64,000 nt of DNA from Pseudoxanthomonas dokdonensis (GTDB taxonomy: Bacteria; Pseudomonadota; Gammaproteobacteria; Xanthomonadales; Xanthomonadaceae): contig NZ_LDJL01000002.1 of NCBI RefSeq assembly GCF_001431405.1, positions 1-64,000 on the forward strand, in the 5' to 3' direction. The notes beneath the pieces were generated by a model. That model saw nothing but the letters and a program-made list of their open reading frames with translations. It was not told the origin of the DNA and did not search any database. Each line of letters begins with the position of its first letter. Positions within the stretch are counted from its first letter, which is position 1. Made by a program: the position numbers and the translations under genes. Shown piece by piece: positions 28,795 to 36,333 of the stretch.

Positions 28795-29196
28795 TCAGAT
28801 GCTGACGTGGGCGCGGATCGCGGCGAGCAGTTCTTCGCGCGTGAATGGTTTTGTCAGGTATTGCTCGGAACCGACGATGCGGCCACGCGCCTTGTCGAAC
28901 AACCCGTCCTTGGACGAAAGCATGATCACCGGCGTGCTCTTGAAGACCTGGTTGTTCTTGATCAGCGCACAGGTCTGATACCCGTCCAGGCGCGGCATCA
29001 TGATGTCGACGAAGATGATCTGCGGCTGCTGGTCGGCAATCTTGGCAAGCGCCTCGAACCCGTCCGTCGCCGTCACTACTTCGCAACCTTCTCGTTTTAA
29101 CAAGGTCTCCGCGGTACGGCGGATGGTTTTCGAATCATCGATCACCATGACCCTGAGACCGGTCAGTTCCCCGGCCTGCCCTTCATTCTGCGTCAT
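28795..29196 (-). CDS. pilG: PilG, type IV pilus response regulator
   Basis: 133 residues using the ATG at 29196, which has GGGG eight bases upstream; five extra codons from 29211 are possible. It is a stand-alone receiver with near-textbook PilG sequence: LRVMVIDDSKTIRRTAETLL, the phospho-Asp in IIFVDIMMPRLDGYQTCALI, and VIMLSSKDGLFDKARGRIVG with the Lys in YLTKPF. PilG is the activating receiver that receives phosphate from PilL and promotes pilus extension. It is the first gene of the Pil-Chp operon. A sigma70-like promoter lies upstream (29253-29283). Confidence 0.95.
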   Translation of the reverse strand: MTQNEGQAGELTGLRVMVIDDSKTIRRTAETLLKREGCEVVTATDGFEALAKIADQQPQIIFVDIMMPRLDGYQTCALIKNNQVFKSTPVIMLSSKDGLFDKARGRIVGSEQYLTKPFTREELLAAIRAHVSI

Positions 29197-29252
29197 TAAG
29201 TTTTTCCCCATGCGCGGTGCTTCTGTGACGATCTGGCACCGCTGCGAAGTTA

Positions 29253-29283
29253 CTTATATCCCAATCCAGTGGCAAACTGTCAA
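29253..29283 (-). promoter_or_regulatory. Sigma70-type promoter candidate for the pilG operon
   Basis: Read on the minus strand, TTGACA (29283-29278) and TATAAG (29258-29253) are 19 bases apart; shifting the -10 one base to ATATAA gives 18. It lies 57 bases upstream of the pilG ATG in the 227-base gap shared with divergent gshB. Confidence 0.6.
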
Positions 29284-29423
29284 GCACGCCGCAACAATCG
29301 CAGCCAATCCGGAGCGGCGCTGCGAACCCGGTCGCAGTTGTGCGCGGATCCGCGCCGGCGGCGACCCGTGGGCCGGCGCATTCATCCTGCTACCATGCGC
29401 GGACCCTGACTGCCGCTACTGCC

Positions 29424-30371
29424 ATGCCCCTCGACGTCGTCGTCATCATGGACCCCATCGGGTCGATCAAGATCGCCAAGGACACCACCTTCGCGATGCT
29501 GCTGGAAGCCCAGCGGCGCGGCCACCGGCTGCTCTACGTGGTGCCGAGGCGGTTGGCGCTGCGCGATGGCCGGGCGGTGGCGCAGGTCGCCACCCTGACC
29601 GTCAACGACGACCCCGGCAGCTGGTATCAGCTGGGCGACACCAGCGAAATCAGCCTCGGTCGCGGCCAGGTGGTGCTGATGCGCAAGGACCCGCCGTTCG
29701 ACGAGGAATACCTGTACGACACCCAGATCCTGGGCATCGCCCAGCAGGCCGGCGCGCTGGTGGTCAACGACCCGCAGGGCCTGCGCGACTACAACGAGAA
29801 GCTGGCGGCGCTGCTGTTCCCGCAGTGCTGCCCGCCGACCGTGGTCAGCCGCGATCCGGCGCTGCTCAAGGCCTTCGTCGGCGAGCATGGCCGCGCCGTG
29901 CTGAAGCCGCTGGACGGCATGGGCGGCAAGTCGATCTTCCTGGTCGATGCCGGCGAGGCCAACCAGAACGTGATCCTGGAAACCCTGATCGGCCACGGCC
30001 GGCTGACCATGGCCCAGCGCTTCCTGCCTGACATCAGCGACGGCGACAAGCGCATCCTGCTGATCGATGGCGAGCCGGTCGACTATGCGCTGGCGCGGAT
30101 ACCCCAGGGCGACGAATTCCGCGGCAACCTTGCCGCCGGTGGCCGTGGCGAAGGCCGGCCGCTGAGTGATCGCGACCGCTGGATTGCCGGCCAGGTCGGC
30201 CCGGAAATGAAGCGCCGCGGGATGCTGTTCGTCGGCCTTGACGTGATCGGCGACTACCTGACCGAAGTCAACGTCACCAGCCCGACCGGTGTGCGCGAAC
30301 TCGATCGCCAGTTCGGCATCAATATCGCCGGGCTGCTGTTCGACGCCATCGAGCGCCGACTGGCGGGCTGA
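29424..30371 (+). CDS. gshB: Glutathione synthetase
   Basis: 315 residues from the ATG at 29424, which begins the conserved MPLDVVVIMDPIGSI; a longer frame from 29340 adds unrelated residues. ATP-grasp features are present: DPPFDEEYLYDTQIL, NDPQGLRDYNEKL, AVLKPLDGMGGKSIFLV, DGDKRILLIDGEPVDYALARIP and the C-terminal DVIGDYLTEVNVTSPTG. It joins gamma-glutamylcysteine to glycine in the cytoplasm. The next gene begins two bases after its stop. The gshB-tonB pairing recurs in xanthomonads. Confidence 0.95.
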   Translation: MPLDVVVIMDPIGSIKIAKDTTFAMLLEAQRRGHRLLYVVPRRLALRDGRAVAQVATLTVNDDPGSWYQLGDTSEISLGRGQVVLMRKDPPFDEEYLYDTQILGIAQQAGALVVNDPQGLRDYNEKLAALLFPQCCPPTVVSRDPALLKAFVGEHGRAVLKPLDGMGGKSIFLVDAGEANQNVILETLIGHGRLTMAQRFLPDISDGDKRILLIDGEPVDYALARIPQGDEFRGNLAAGGRGEGRPLSDRDRWIAGQVGPEMKRRGMLFVGLDVIGDYLTEVNVTSPTGVRELDRQFGINIAGLLFDAIERRLAG

Positions 30372-30372
30372 A

Positions 30373-31266
30373 ATGTCGGCCGAGGCCATTCCCGCCGGCG
30401 ATGCGCCGGTACCGCCGAGGGTCGGCGAGAACGAGCGCCTCAGCGCAACCCTGGTGCTGTCGCTGGTGTTGTACGGGCTGTTGATCCTGGGCGTGGGTTT
30501 TGCCCTGGACGATGCCGCGCCGGTGGTGCCGACGCTGGACGTCATCCTCAGCCAGACCCAGACCCCGCTGACCCCGCAACAGGCCGATTTCCTCGCTGCC
30601 GCCAACCAGCAGGGCGGCGGCGATCACGACAAGGCCCAGCGGCCGCGCGACAACCAGGCCGGCTGGGTGCCGCAGACCGAAGCCGGGCTGGCACCGCAGC
30701 CGCTGCGCGCGCAGTCACCGGCGCCGGCGCCGCCACCGGAGTCGCGCATCATCAGCAGCCGCGACAGCGATATCCTGGTGCCGCCGCTGGATACCCGGCC
30801 GCAGCCGGATCAGGACAAGCTGCCGCCCGGCGAACAGAAAATCCAGCGTGATGCGGAAATGGCCCGGCTGGCCGCTGAAATCCATCTGCGCTCGGAGTTG
30901 TATGCCAAGCGGCCGAAGCGCAAGTTCGTCTCGGCCAGTACCCGCGAATACGCCTACGCCAACTACCTGCGCGCCTGGGTCGACCGCGCCGAGCGCGTCG
31001 GCAATCTCAACTATCCCGACGAAGCGCGTCGCAAGCGCCTGTCCGGTCGCGTCGTGATCAGCGTGGCGGTACGCCGTGACGGCTCGGTCGAAGGCAGCCG
31101 CATCATCCGTTCCAGCGGCATCCCCCTGCTCGACTCCAGCGCGCTGCGCATCGTGCAACTGGCGCAGCCGTTCCCGCCGTTGCCGGAGACCGAGGAAAAC
31201 ATCGACATCCTCCATGTCACCCGGACCTGGAACTTCCTGCCCGGCGGCGAAGTGCGCGACGAGTAG
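30373..31266 (+). CDS. TonB-family energy transducer
   Basis: 297 residues from the ATG at 30373. One membrane helix (LVLSLVLYGLLILGVGFAL, about residues 28-46) is followed by a long Pro/Gln/Ala-rich periplasmic spacer. The C-terminal TonB domain includes NYPDEARRKRLSGRVVISVAV, DGSVEGSRIIRSSG and IDILHVTRTWNF. It would pass proton-motive force to outer-membrane receptors such as the one at 58-61 kb. No exbB or exbD is adjacent, so it must share them with another locus. It is probably cotranscribed with gshB. Confidence 0.88.
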   Translation: MSAEAIPAGDAPVPPRVGENERLSATLVLSLVLYGLLILGVGFALDDAAPVVPTLDVILSQTQTPLTPQQADFLAAANQQGGGDHDKAQRPRDNQAGWVPQTEAGLAPQPLRAQSPAPAPPPESRIISSRDSDILVPPLDTRPQPDQDKLPPGEQKIQRDAEMARLAAEIHLRSELYAKRPKRKFVSASTREYAYANYLRAWVDRAERVGNLNYPDEARRKRLSGRVVISVAVRRDGSVEGSRIIRSSGIPLLDSSALRIVQLAQPFPPLPETEENIDILHVTRTWNFLPGGEVRDE

Positions 31267-31296
31267 CCGCTCGGCGGACCGCCGGCGGGGACGTAT

Positions 31297-32910
31297 CTAC
31301 CATGGCGACAGTTGCCACTGGTCGACCTCCAGATGCAGGCGCGTGTCCAGCGCCAGCTGATCGAGGAAGACCGCGTCGTGGGACACCACCATCAAGGCGC
31401 CGGGGTATTGCCGCAGCATCTGTTCGAGTGCTTCCAGCGCGTCGAGATCGAGATGGTTGCTGGGCTCGTCCAGCAGCAGCAACTGCGGCGTCTGCTCCGC
31501 ATACAGCACGCAGGCCATCGCGGTCTTCAGCCGCTCGCCCCCACTCAACCGGCCCAACGGTGTCTCGACCGTGGCCGCCGGCAGCCCGAGCAACGACAGC
31601 CGTCCGCGCAGCAACGCCGGATCCGCCGGTGGATTGGCCGCCTGCAATGCCTGCAGCGGTGTCAGTAGCGGATCCAGCTCCGCCAACTGCTGATCCAGTC
31701 GACGGCAGGCCACCTGCACCCGGCACTGGCCGCTGGCTGGGGCAACATCGCCGGCCAGCAGCTTGAGCAGGCTCGACTTGCCGCTGCCATTGGCCCCTGT
31801 CACGCCGATGCGCTGGCAACCGCGCAGCACCAGGTCCAACGGCGGTCGTGCGCCCTGGCCGTAGGCCAGCACCACCTGCTCGAGTTCGGCCACGTGGCGT
31901 TGCGCCGCTGACGCCGGTTGCGGCGCGAACAGCGCCAGTTCCACCGTGTCCGGCAACTGCCGGGCGGCCTCGCGAACCGCCAAATCCAGCTGTTCGCGCT
32001 GCTGCAGCTGCAGGCGTTGCTGGCGACCCGCGGTCTGCTCGCTGCGTTGCCTGGCCCCGCCCAGCAGGATCGGCGCCTGATTGGCCTGGCGGGCCTGCCG
32101 GTTTGCGTGCGATTGTTGCCGCCGCTGGCGGTCCTGCAATGCCTGCAGCTGCTGTTCGCTGTGCCGGCGTTGTTGTTTGACGCGTTCAAGTCCGGCCACC
32201 GCCTGCGCCCGTTCCTGATCCCGCAGCTGCCGATAGAACCGGTAATCGCCGCCGTAGCTGCGCAAGCCGCCGGGCGAGAGTTCGATGATGCGCTGCATCT
32301 GGCCCAACAGTTCGCGATCGTGGCTGACCACCAGCAGGCCACCGCTCCATTGCCGCAGCTGCCGCCACAGCGCCTGCCGTTGCCGGCGATCCAGATGATT
32401 GCTGGGTTCGTCGAGAATCAGGAAATCGGCCTGCGCCAGCCAGGCACCGGCGAGTGCCAGGCGGGTCAGTTCGCCACCGCTGAGCGCGTCCGCCGGGTAC
32501 TCAGGCGACCGCTCCCCGAGGCCCACGTCACGCAGCAGTTCCTGCAGTTGCTGGCGGATGTTCCAGCGCTCGCCGACGCGTTCGAAATCGGCCTCGTCAA
32601 CACTGCCGTGCTCGATCCGGGTCAACGCATCCAGCACGGTCCGCACACCAGCCACCGAGGCCAGGTTGTCGCCTGCGCCAGCGTGGATCTGCTGCGGCAG
32701 GTAGTGGACGACACCTGATGCCAGCCGGCGCCCGCTGGTGGGCGACAACTGGCCGGCAAGAATGCGCGCGAGCACGCTCTTGCCGACGCCGTTGCGCCCG
32801 ACCAGGGCGGTTGGCTGCCGGTCCAGCACGATATCGAGATGGGAAAAAAGCGTCCTGCCATCGGGCAGTGAGAACGACACGCCTTGCAGCGCGAGCGAGC
32901 TGTCAACCAT
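31297..32910 (-). CDS. ABC-F family ATPase (soluble, duplicated cassette)
   Basis: 537 residues from the ATG at 32910, with GGAGG upstream. It has two ABC cassettes and no membrane segment. Walker A is GRNGVGKS in the first and GANGSGKS in the second. Signatures are LSGGELTRLALAG and LSGGERLKTAMA, and Walker B is LILDEPSNHLD and LLLDEPSNHLD. A Gln/Arg-rich linker of about 80 residues joins them. ABC-F proteins bind the ribosomal E site to rescue or protect translation. This linker is basic but short, and the specific subfamily is not identified. It is convergent with the TonB gene. Confidence 0.92.
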   Translation of the reverse strand: MVDSSLALQGVSFSLPDGRTLFSHLDIVLDRQPTALVGRNGVGKSVLARILAGQLSPTSGRRLASGVVHYLPQQIHAGAGDNLASVAGVRTVLDALTRIEHGSVDEADFERVGERWNIRQQLQELLRDVGLGERSPEYPADALSGGELTRLALAGAWLAQADFLILDEPSNHLDRRQRQALWRQLRQWSGGLLVVSHDRELLGQMQRIIELSPGGLRSYGGDYRFYRQLRDQERAQAVAGLERVKQQRRHSEQQLQALQDRQRRQQSHANRQARQANQAPILLGGARQRSEQTAGRQQRLQLQQREQLDLAVREAARQLPDTVELALFAPQPASAAQRHVAELEQVVLAYGQGARPPLDLVLRGCQRIGVTGANGSGKSSLLKLLAGDVAPASGQCRVQVACRRLDQQLAELDPLLTPLQALQAANPPADPALLRGRLSLLGLPAATVETPLGRLSGGERLKTAMACVLYAEQTPQLLLLDEPSNHLDLDALEALEQMLRQYPGALMVVSHDAVFLDQLALDTRLHLEVDQWQLSPW

Positions 32911-33026
32911 GGAACCTCCAGTATGCCGAGCCACGCACCATCCGAGCGATGGGCGATGATCAGGCCGTCACGCGGACGGCGGCATTACTGGCGCATTGGC
33001 GTAGTCCCTGCGAAAGAATCTGCCGC

Positions 33027-33743
33027 CTATTCTAGCGCCCGGCTGGCGGCCTTGCTGGCGCGCAGCGCCTGTTGTTCAGCCAAAGTCAACGCCACGTTGT
33101 TGCGCAGATAGGCCGGTTCGACTTTTTCCGGGGCCAGTATTTCGCCGCGGGCAAACGCCAGCGCGGCCAACCCGGCAACCGCGGCGGCGCGCGGCAACGC
33201 GGTTTCGTCGATACTGGCGAAACCTGCCTGGCAGCGTTGCCGCAACACGCCATCGACCGCGGCAAAACCGCTGCCCACGCCATGCCATCCATCAGCCGGA
33301 ACGGGCAGTTCGACCGCGCCCGGCAACAGCACCTGCTCGGCGCTGATCGCCTGCAGCTGGCCGTCGCGCCAGTCGAAAGCACCGGTATAGATTTCGCCCA
33401 TCCGCGCATCTATCGCGGCCAGCACCGGACCCTGCTTCGATGGCCAGGCCAGCGCGGCCAACGTCGACACCGCCAGCATCGGCCGGTCCAGCGCCAGGGC
33501 GATGCCCTGGCCGATGGCAATTGCCAGGCGGACGCCAGTGAAGGCGCCCGGGCCTTTGCTGATGGCGATCGCATCCAGTTGCGATTTGCGGATGCCTGCC
33601 TCATCCAGCAACGCCTGCGCCCATGGCAATGCCAGCTCGGCATGCCGGCGCGGGGCGATCTCAAAGCGTTCCAGCACGCGGCCATCGTCGTAAACGGCGA
33701 CGGCGCAGGCTTCGGTAGCGGTTTCGAAAGCGAGCAGTTTCAT
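33027..33743 (-). CDS. tsaB: tRNA threonylcarbamoyladenosine synthesis protein TsaB
   Basis: 238 residues, an ASKHA-fold protein. It shows the N-terminal LLAFETATEACAVAV, then IAISKGPGAFTGVRLAIAIGQGIALAL and LAAIDARMGEIYTGAFDW. TsaB scaffolds TsaD and TsaE in making t6A at position 37 of ANN-decoding tRNAs. Its start overlaps the stop of the helicase gene (ATGA), so it is translationally coupled to it. The gene ends 117 bases before the ABC-F start, and that gap shows no further gene. Confidence 0.93.
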   Translation of the reverse strand: MKLLAFETATEACAVAVYDDGRVLERFEIAPRRHAELALPWAQALLDEAGIRKSQLDAIAISKGPGAFTGVRLAIAIGQGIALALDRPMLAVSTLAALAWPSKQGPVLAAIDARMGEIYTGAFDWRDGQLQAISAEQVLLPGAVELPVPADGWHGVGSGFAAVDGVLRQRCQAGFASIDETALPRAAAVAGLAALAFARGEILAPEKVEPAYLRNNVALTLAEQQALRASKAASRALE

Positions 33744-35719
33744 GGCTGGGATTGTGGCGCAAAAAAGCCGGTCACGTCCTGCAGATCACGGGTGCGGGTG
33801 AATGGCGGCAGCGAATCGAGGAACACCCGGCCATACGATTTGCTGGTCAGGCGTGGATCGCACAGGACCAGCACGCCGCGATCGGTTTCGCTGCGGATCA
33901 GCCGGCCGACGCCCTGCTTGAGTGCAATCACCGCCTGCGGCAGTTGTTCATCACGGAATGGATTGCCGCCCTGGCGGCGTATCGCATCCAGCCGCGCCTC
34001 GAACACCGGATCATCGGGCGCGGCGAAGGGCAGCTTGTCGATGACCACCACCGACAGGGCATCGCCAACCACGTCGACGCCTTCGCGGAAACTGGCCGCG
34101 CCGAGCAGCACGCCGTTGCCGGATTCGCGAAAGCGCTGCAGCAATACCCCGCGCGGTGCCTCGCCCTGGACGAACAACGGCCACGGTGCATCGCGCAGTG
34201 CCTCGGCGGCCTCGCGCAGCGCGCGGTGCGAGGCGAACAACAGGAACGCTCGGCCCTGTGACGCTTCCAGCACCGGCATCAAGGCCGCAATCAAGGCGGT
34301 GCCATAGCCGCGCGCATTGGGTTCGGGCAAACCGCCCGGCAGGTAGCAGAGCGCCTGCCGTGGCCAATCGAACGGGCTCGGTTGCAGCAGGGTGTTCGGA
34401 TCCAGCAGCCCGAGGCGCAGTGCCAGGTGATCGAAGTTGCCGCCGACCGCCAAGGTCGCCGAGGTGAACACCCAGGCCGCATGCGAGCGCTCACGATGTT
34501 CGCGCAACGGCGCCGATACATCCAGCGGGGTGCGCTGGCAGCGGAAGCCCCGCGCGGTCAGTTCGTACCAGAACACATCGCCGGACTCGGCCGGGGCCGG
34601 TTCCTCGAACTCCTGCCCGGCAGGTGCGTCACCCAGCCAGCGGCGCAACCGCGCCAGCAAGTCCTTGCAACGTGCCGCACAGGCATCCAGTCCCAGCGAA
34701 GCGTCGGCCAGCTCCAGCAGCGATTCATGCAGATCGGCCAGGCCATCGACCAGGCCGGTGAAGGCGGCATCGACCTCGGGCCTGGCCAGCGCACGATCAC
34801 GGGTGCCACGGTTGGGCAGGCCTTCCAGGCCGGCGCGCAGCTCGCGCAAGCCCTGCTCCAGCGCCCGCACCGGTGGCTGCAACGCGGCCAGCGCACCGGC
34901 GACGTCCTTGCATTCGGCCAGGCAGTCACGGGCCAGTTCCTGCAGCGGCCGCATGCCGAAGCCTTCGCCGAAGAAGTTGGCCGCCAGTTCCGGCAGCTGG
35001 TGTGCCTCATCGATCACGAATGCCTGCGCACCCGGCAGGATTTCGCCGAAGCCTTCCTGCTTCAGCGCCAGGTCGGCCAGCAGCAGGTGATGGTTGACCA
35101 CCACCACGTCGGCCGACTGCGCGCGCTGCCGCGCCTGCACCACGAAGCACTCTTCGAAGAACGGGCATTCGCTGCCCAGGCAATTGTCGACGGTGGAGGT
35201 GACCAGCGGCAGCAGCGGTGAGTCTTCCGCCAGCGATGACAGCTCGGCCATGTCGCCGAAGCGGGTGCGGCCACTCCAGGCGACGATGCGCTGGAACTGG
35301 TCGGCCTGCTCGCGACTGGCATGCGCGGCGCGGACCATCTGCGGCTCGCCTTTGGCCTGCTGCAGGCGATAGCGGCACAGGTAATTGGCGCGTCCTTTCA
35401 GCAAGGCCGATTTCAGGCCGACCCCGAGCGCATCGCGCACGCGCGGCAGGTCGCGATGGTAAAGCTGGTCCTGCAGGGCGCGGGTGCCGGTGGAGATGAT
35501 GGTCTTCAGGCCGGACAACAGCGCCGGCACCAGGTACGCGTAAGTCTTGCCGGTGCCGGTACCGGCTTCGGCCAGCAGCACGTCACGTTGTTCGAAGGTC
35601 TCGGCGATCGCCGCGGTCAGCCGCAGCTGGGCCTGGCGCGGGGTGAAATTGTCCAGCTGCCCGGCCAGCGCGCCGCCATCGCTCAGCGCTTCGCGGCTGG
35701 CCTGGGAAAGTTGCGACAT
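33740..35719 (-). CDS. yoaA: YoaA/DinG-type ATP-dependent DNA helicase
   Basis: 659 residues, an XPD/DinG-like superfamily 2 helicase. Visible features are the Q-like FTPRQAQLRLTAAI, Walker A AGTGTGKTYAYLVPAL, the iron-sulfur cluster cysteines (NYLCRYR, then NCLGSECPFFEEC), Walker B FVIDEAHQLPEL, motif III FTSATLAVGG, motif V GVLLGAASFREGVDVVGD and motif VI QGVGRLIRSETDRG. YoaA works in repair of stalled forks with the Pol III chi subunit. The second Fe-S pair distinguishes it from RecQ-type helicases. It overlaps tsaB downstream and follows the LpoP-like gene by 20 bases. Confidence 0.9.
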   Translation of the reverse strand: MSQLSQASREALSDGGALAGQLDNFTPRQAQLRLTAAIAETFEQRDVLLAEAGTGTGKTYAYLVPALLSGLKTIISTGTRALQDQLYHRDLPRVRDALGVGLKSALLKGRANYLCRYRLQQAKGEPQMVRAAHASREQADQFQRIVAWSGRTRFGDMAELSSLAEDSPLLPLVTSTVDNCLGSECPFFEECFVVQARQRAQSADVVVVNHHLLLADLALKQEGFGEILPGAQAFVIDEAHQLPELAANFFGEGFGMRPLQELARDCLAECKDVAGALAALQPPVRALEQGLRELRAGLEGLPNRGTRDRALARPEVDAAFTGLVDGLADLHESLLELADASLGLDACAARCKDLLARLRRWLGDAPAGQEFEEPAPAESGDVFWYELTARGFRCQRTPLDVSAPLREHRERSHAAWVFTSATLAVGGNFDHLALRLGLLDPNTLLQPSPFDWPRQALCYLPGGLPEPNARGYGTALIAALMPVLEASQGRAFLLFASHRALREAAEALRDAPWPLFVQGEAPRGVLLQRFRESGNGVLLGAASFREGVDVVGDALSVVVIDKLPFAAPDDPVFEARLDAIRRQGGNPFRDEQLPQAVIALKQGVGRLIRSETDRGVLVLCDPRLTSKSYGRVFLDSLPPFTRTRDLQDVTGFFAPQSQP

Positions 35720-35739
35720 GATCGGTCAGTACATCCCGA

Positions 35740-36333
35740 TTAGTAGCGGTTGAGACCGGCGACCGTGCAGGCATCGAACTGGCGGCTGGCGTCGGTGACG
35801 CCGGCCTTCAGCACCGCGATCCGCGCAGTACGTTCGGCGGCGGCGGTGTCCTTTTCGCGTGGCGGTACCACCGAGGCCACGTCCAGTTGCTTCTGCCGGA
35901 CCTGGCGGATGGTTTCCCAGTGCCGGCGGCATAACGGACCCACCGCCGAACCGAGGTCGACCGCCTTGCCAGCCAGGCTTTCGGCCAGCGGCAGATTGCC
36001 CTGCAGCAATGCCAGCTCGGCGTTTTCCTGCAGCACCGCCGGATCCTCGGGGGTGATTTCAAGTGCTTTCTGCAGATCCGTCGCAGCCACGTCCAGTTGC
36101 CGCTGGCTGAGCGCGGCCATGCCACTGGCACGCAGATCCTCGACCTGCGGATCGCGCAGCGGCTGCACGTTGAGTTCGCGCTCGTCCTGGCCAGCGGCGG
36201 CGCGGACCAGCGCGTACATCTGTTCGGGGGTACGCCCGGCCTCGGCCACGACGGCTTCCGGGGTGCTGGCACAGCCAGCGACGATCACGGCCAGCGTGGC
36301 CAGCATCAATCTGGGGGAATGTTCGGGAATCAT
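35740..36333 (-). CDS. TPR-containing outer-membrane lipoprotein, LpoP-like candidate PBP1b activator
   Basis: 197 residues. The lipoprotein signal carries V-A-G-C with Cys about residue 21 and no Asp after it, consistent with outer-membrane delivery. The mature part has one or two TPR-like helix pairs (LRASGMAALSQRQLDVAATD and NAELALLQGNLPLAESLAG). The ATG overlaps the mrcB stop (ATGA), so it is coupled to the PBP1b gene. In Pseudomonas, the PBP1b activator LpoP is a TPR lipoprotein encoded beside ponB. The same size, fold and coupling here suggest the same role, although sequence similarity to LpoP could not be measured. Confidence 0.72.
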   Translation of the reverse strand: MIPEHSPRLMLATLAVIVAGCASTPEAVVAEAGRTPEQMYALVRAAAGQDERELNVQPLRDPQVEDLRASGMAALSQRQLDVAATDLQKALEITPEDPAVLQENAELALLQGNLPLAESLAGKAVDLGSAVGPLCRRHWETIRQVRQKQLDVASVVPPREKDTAAAERTARIAVLKAGVTDASRQFDACTVAGLNRY

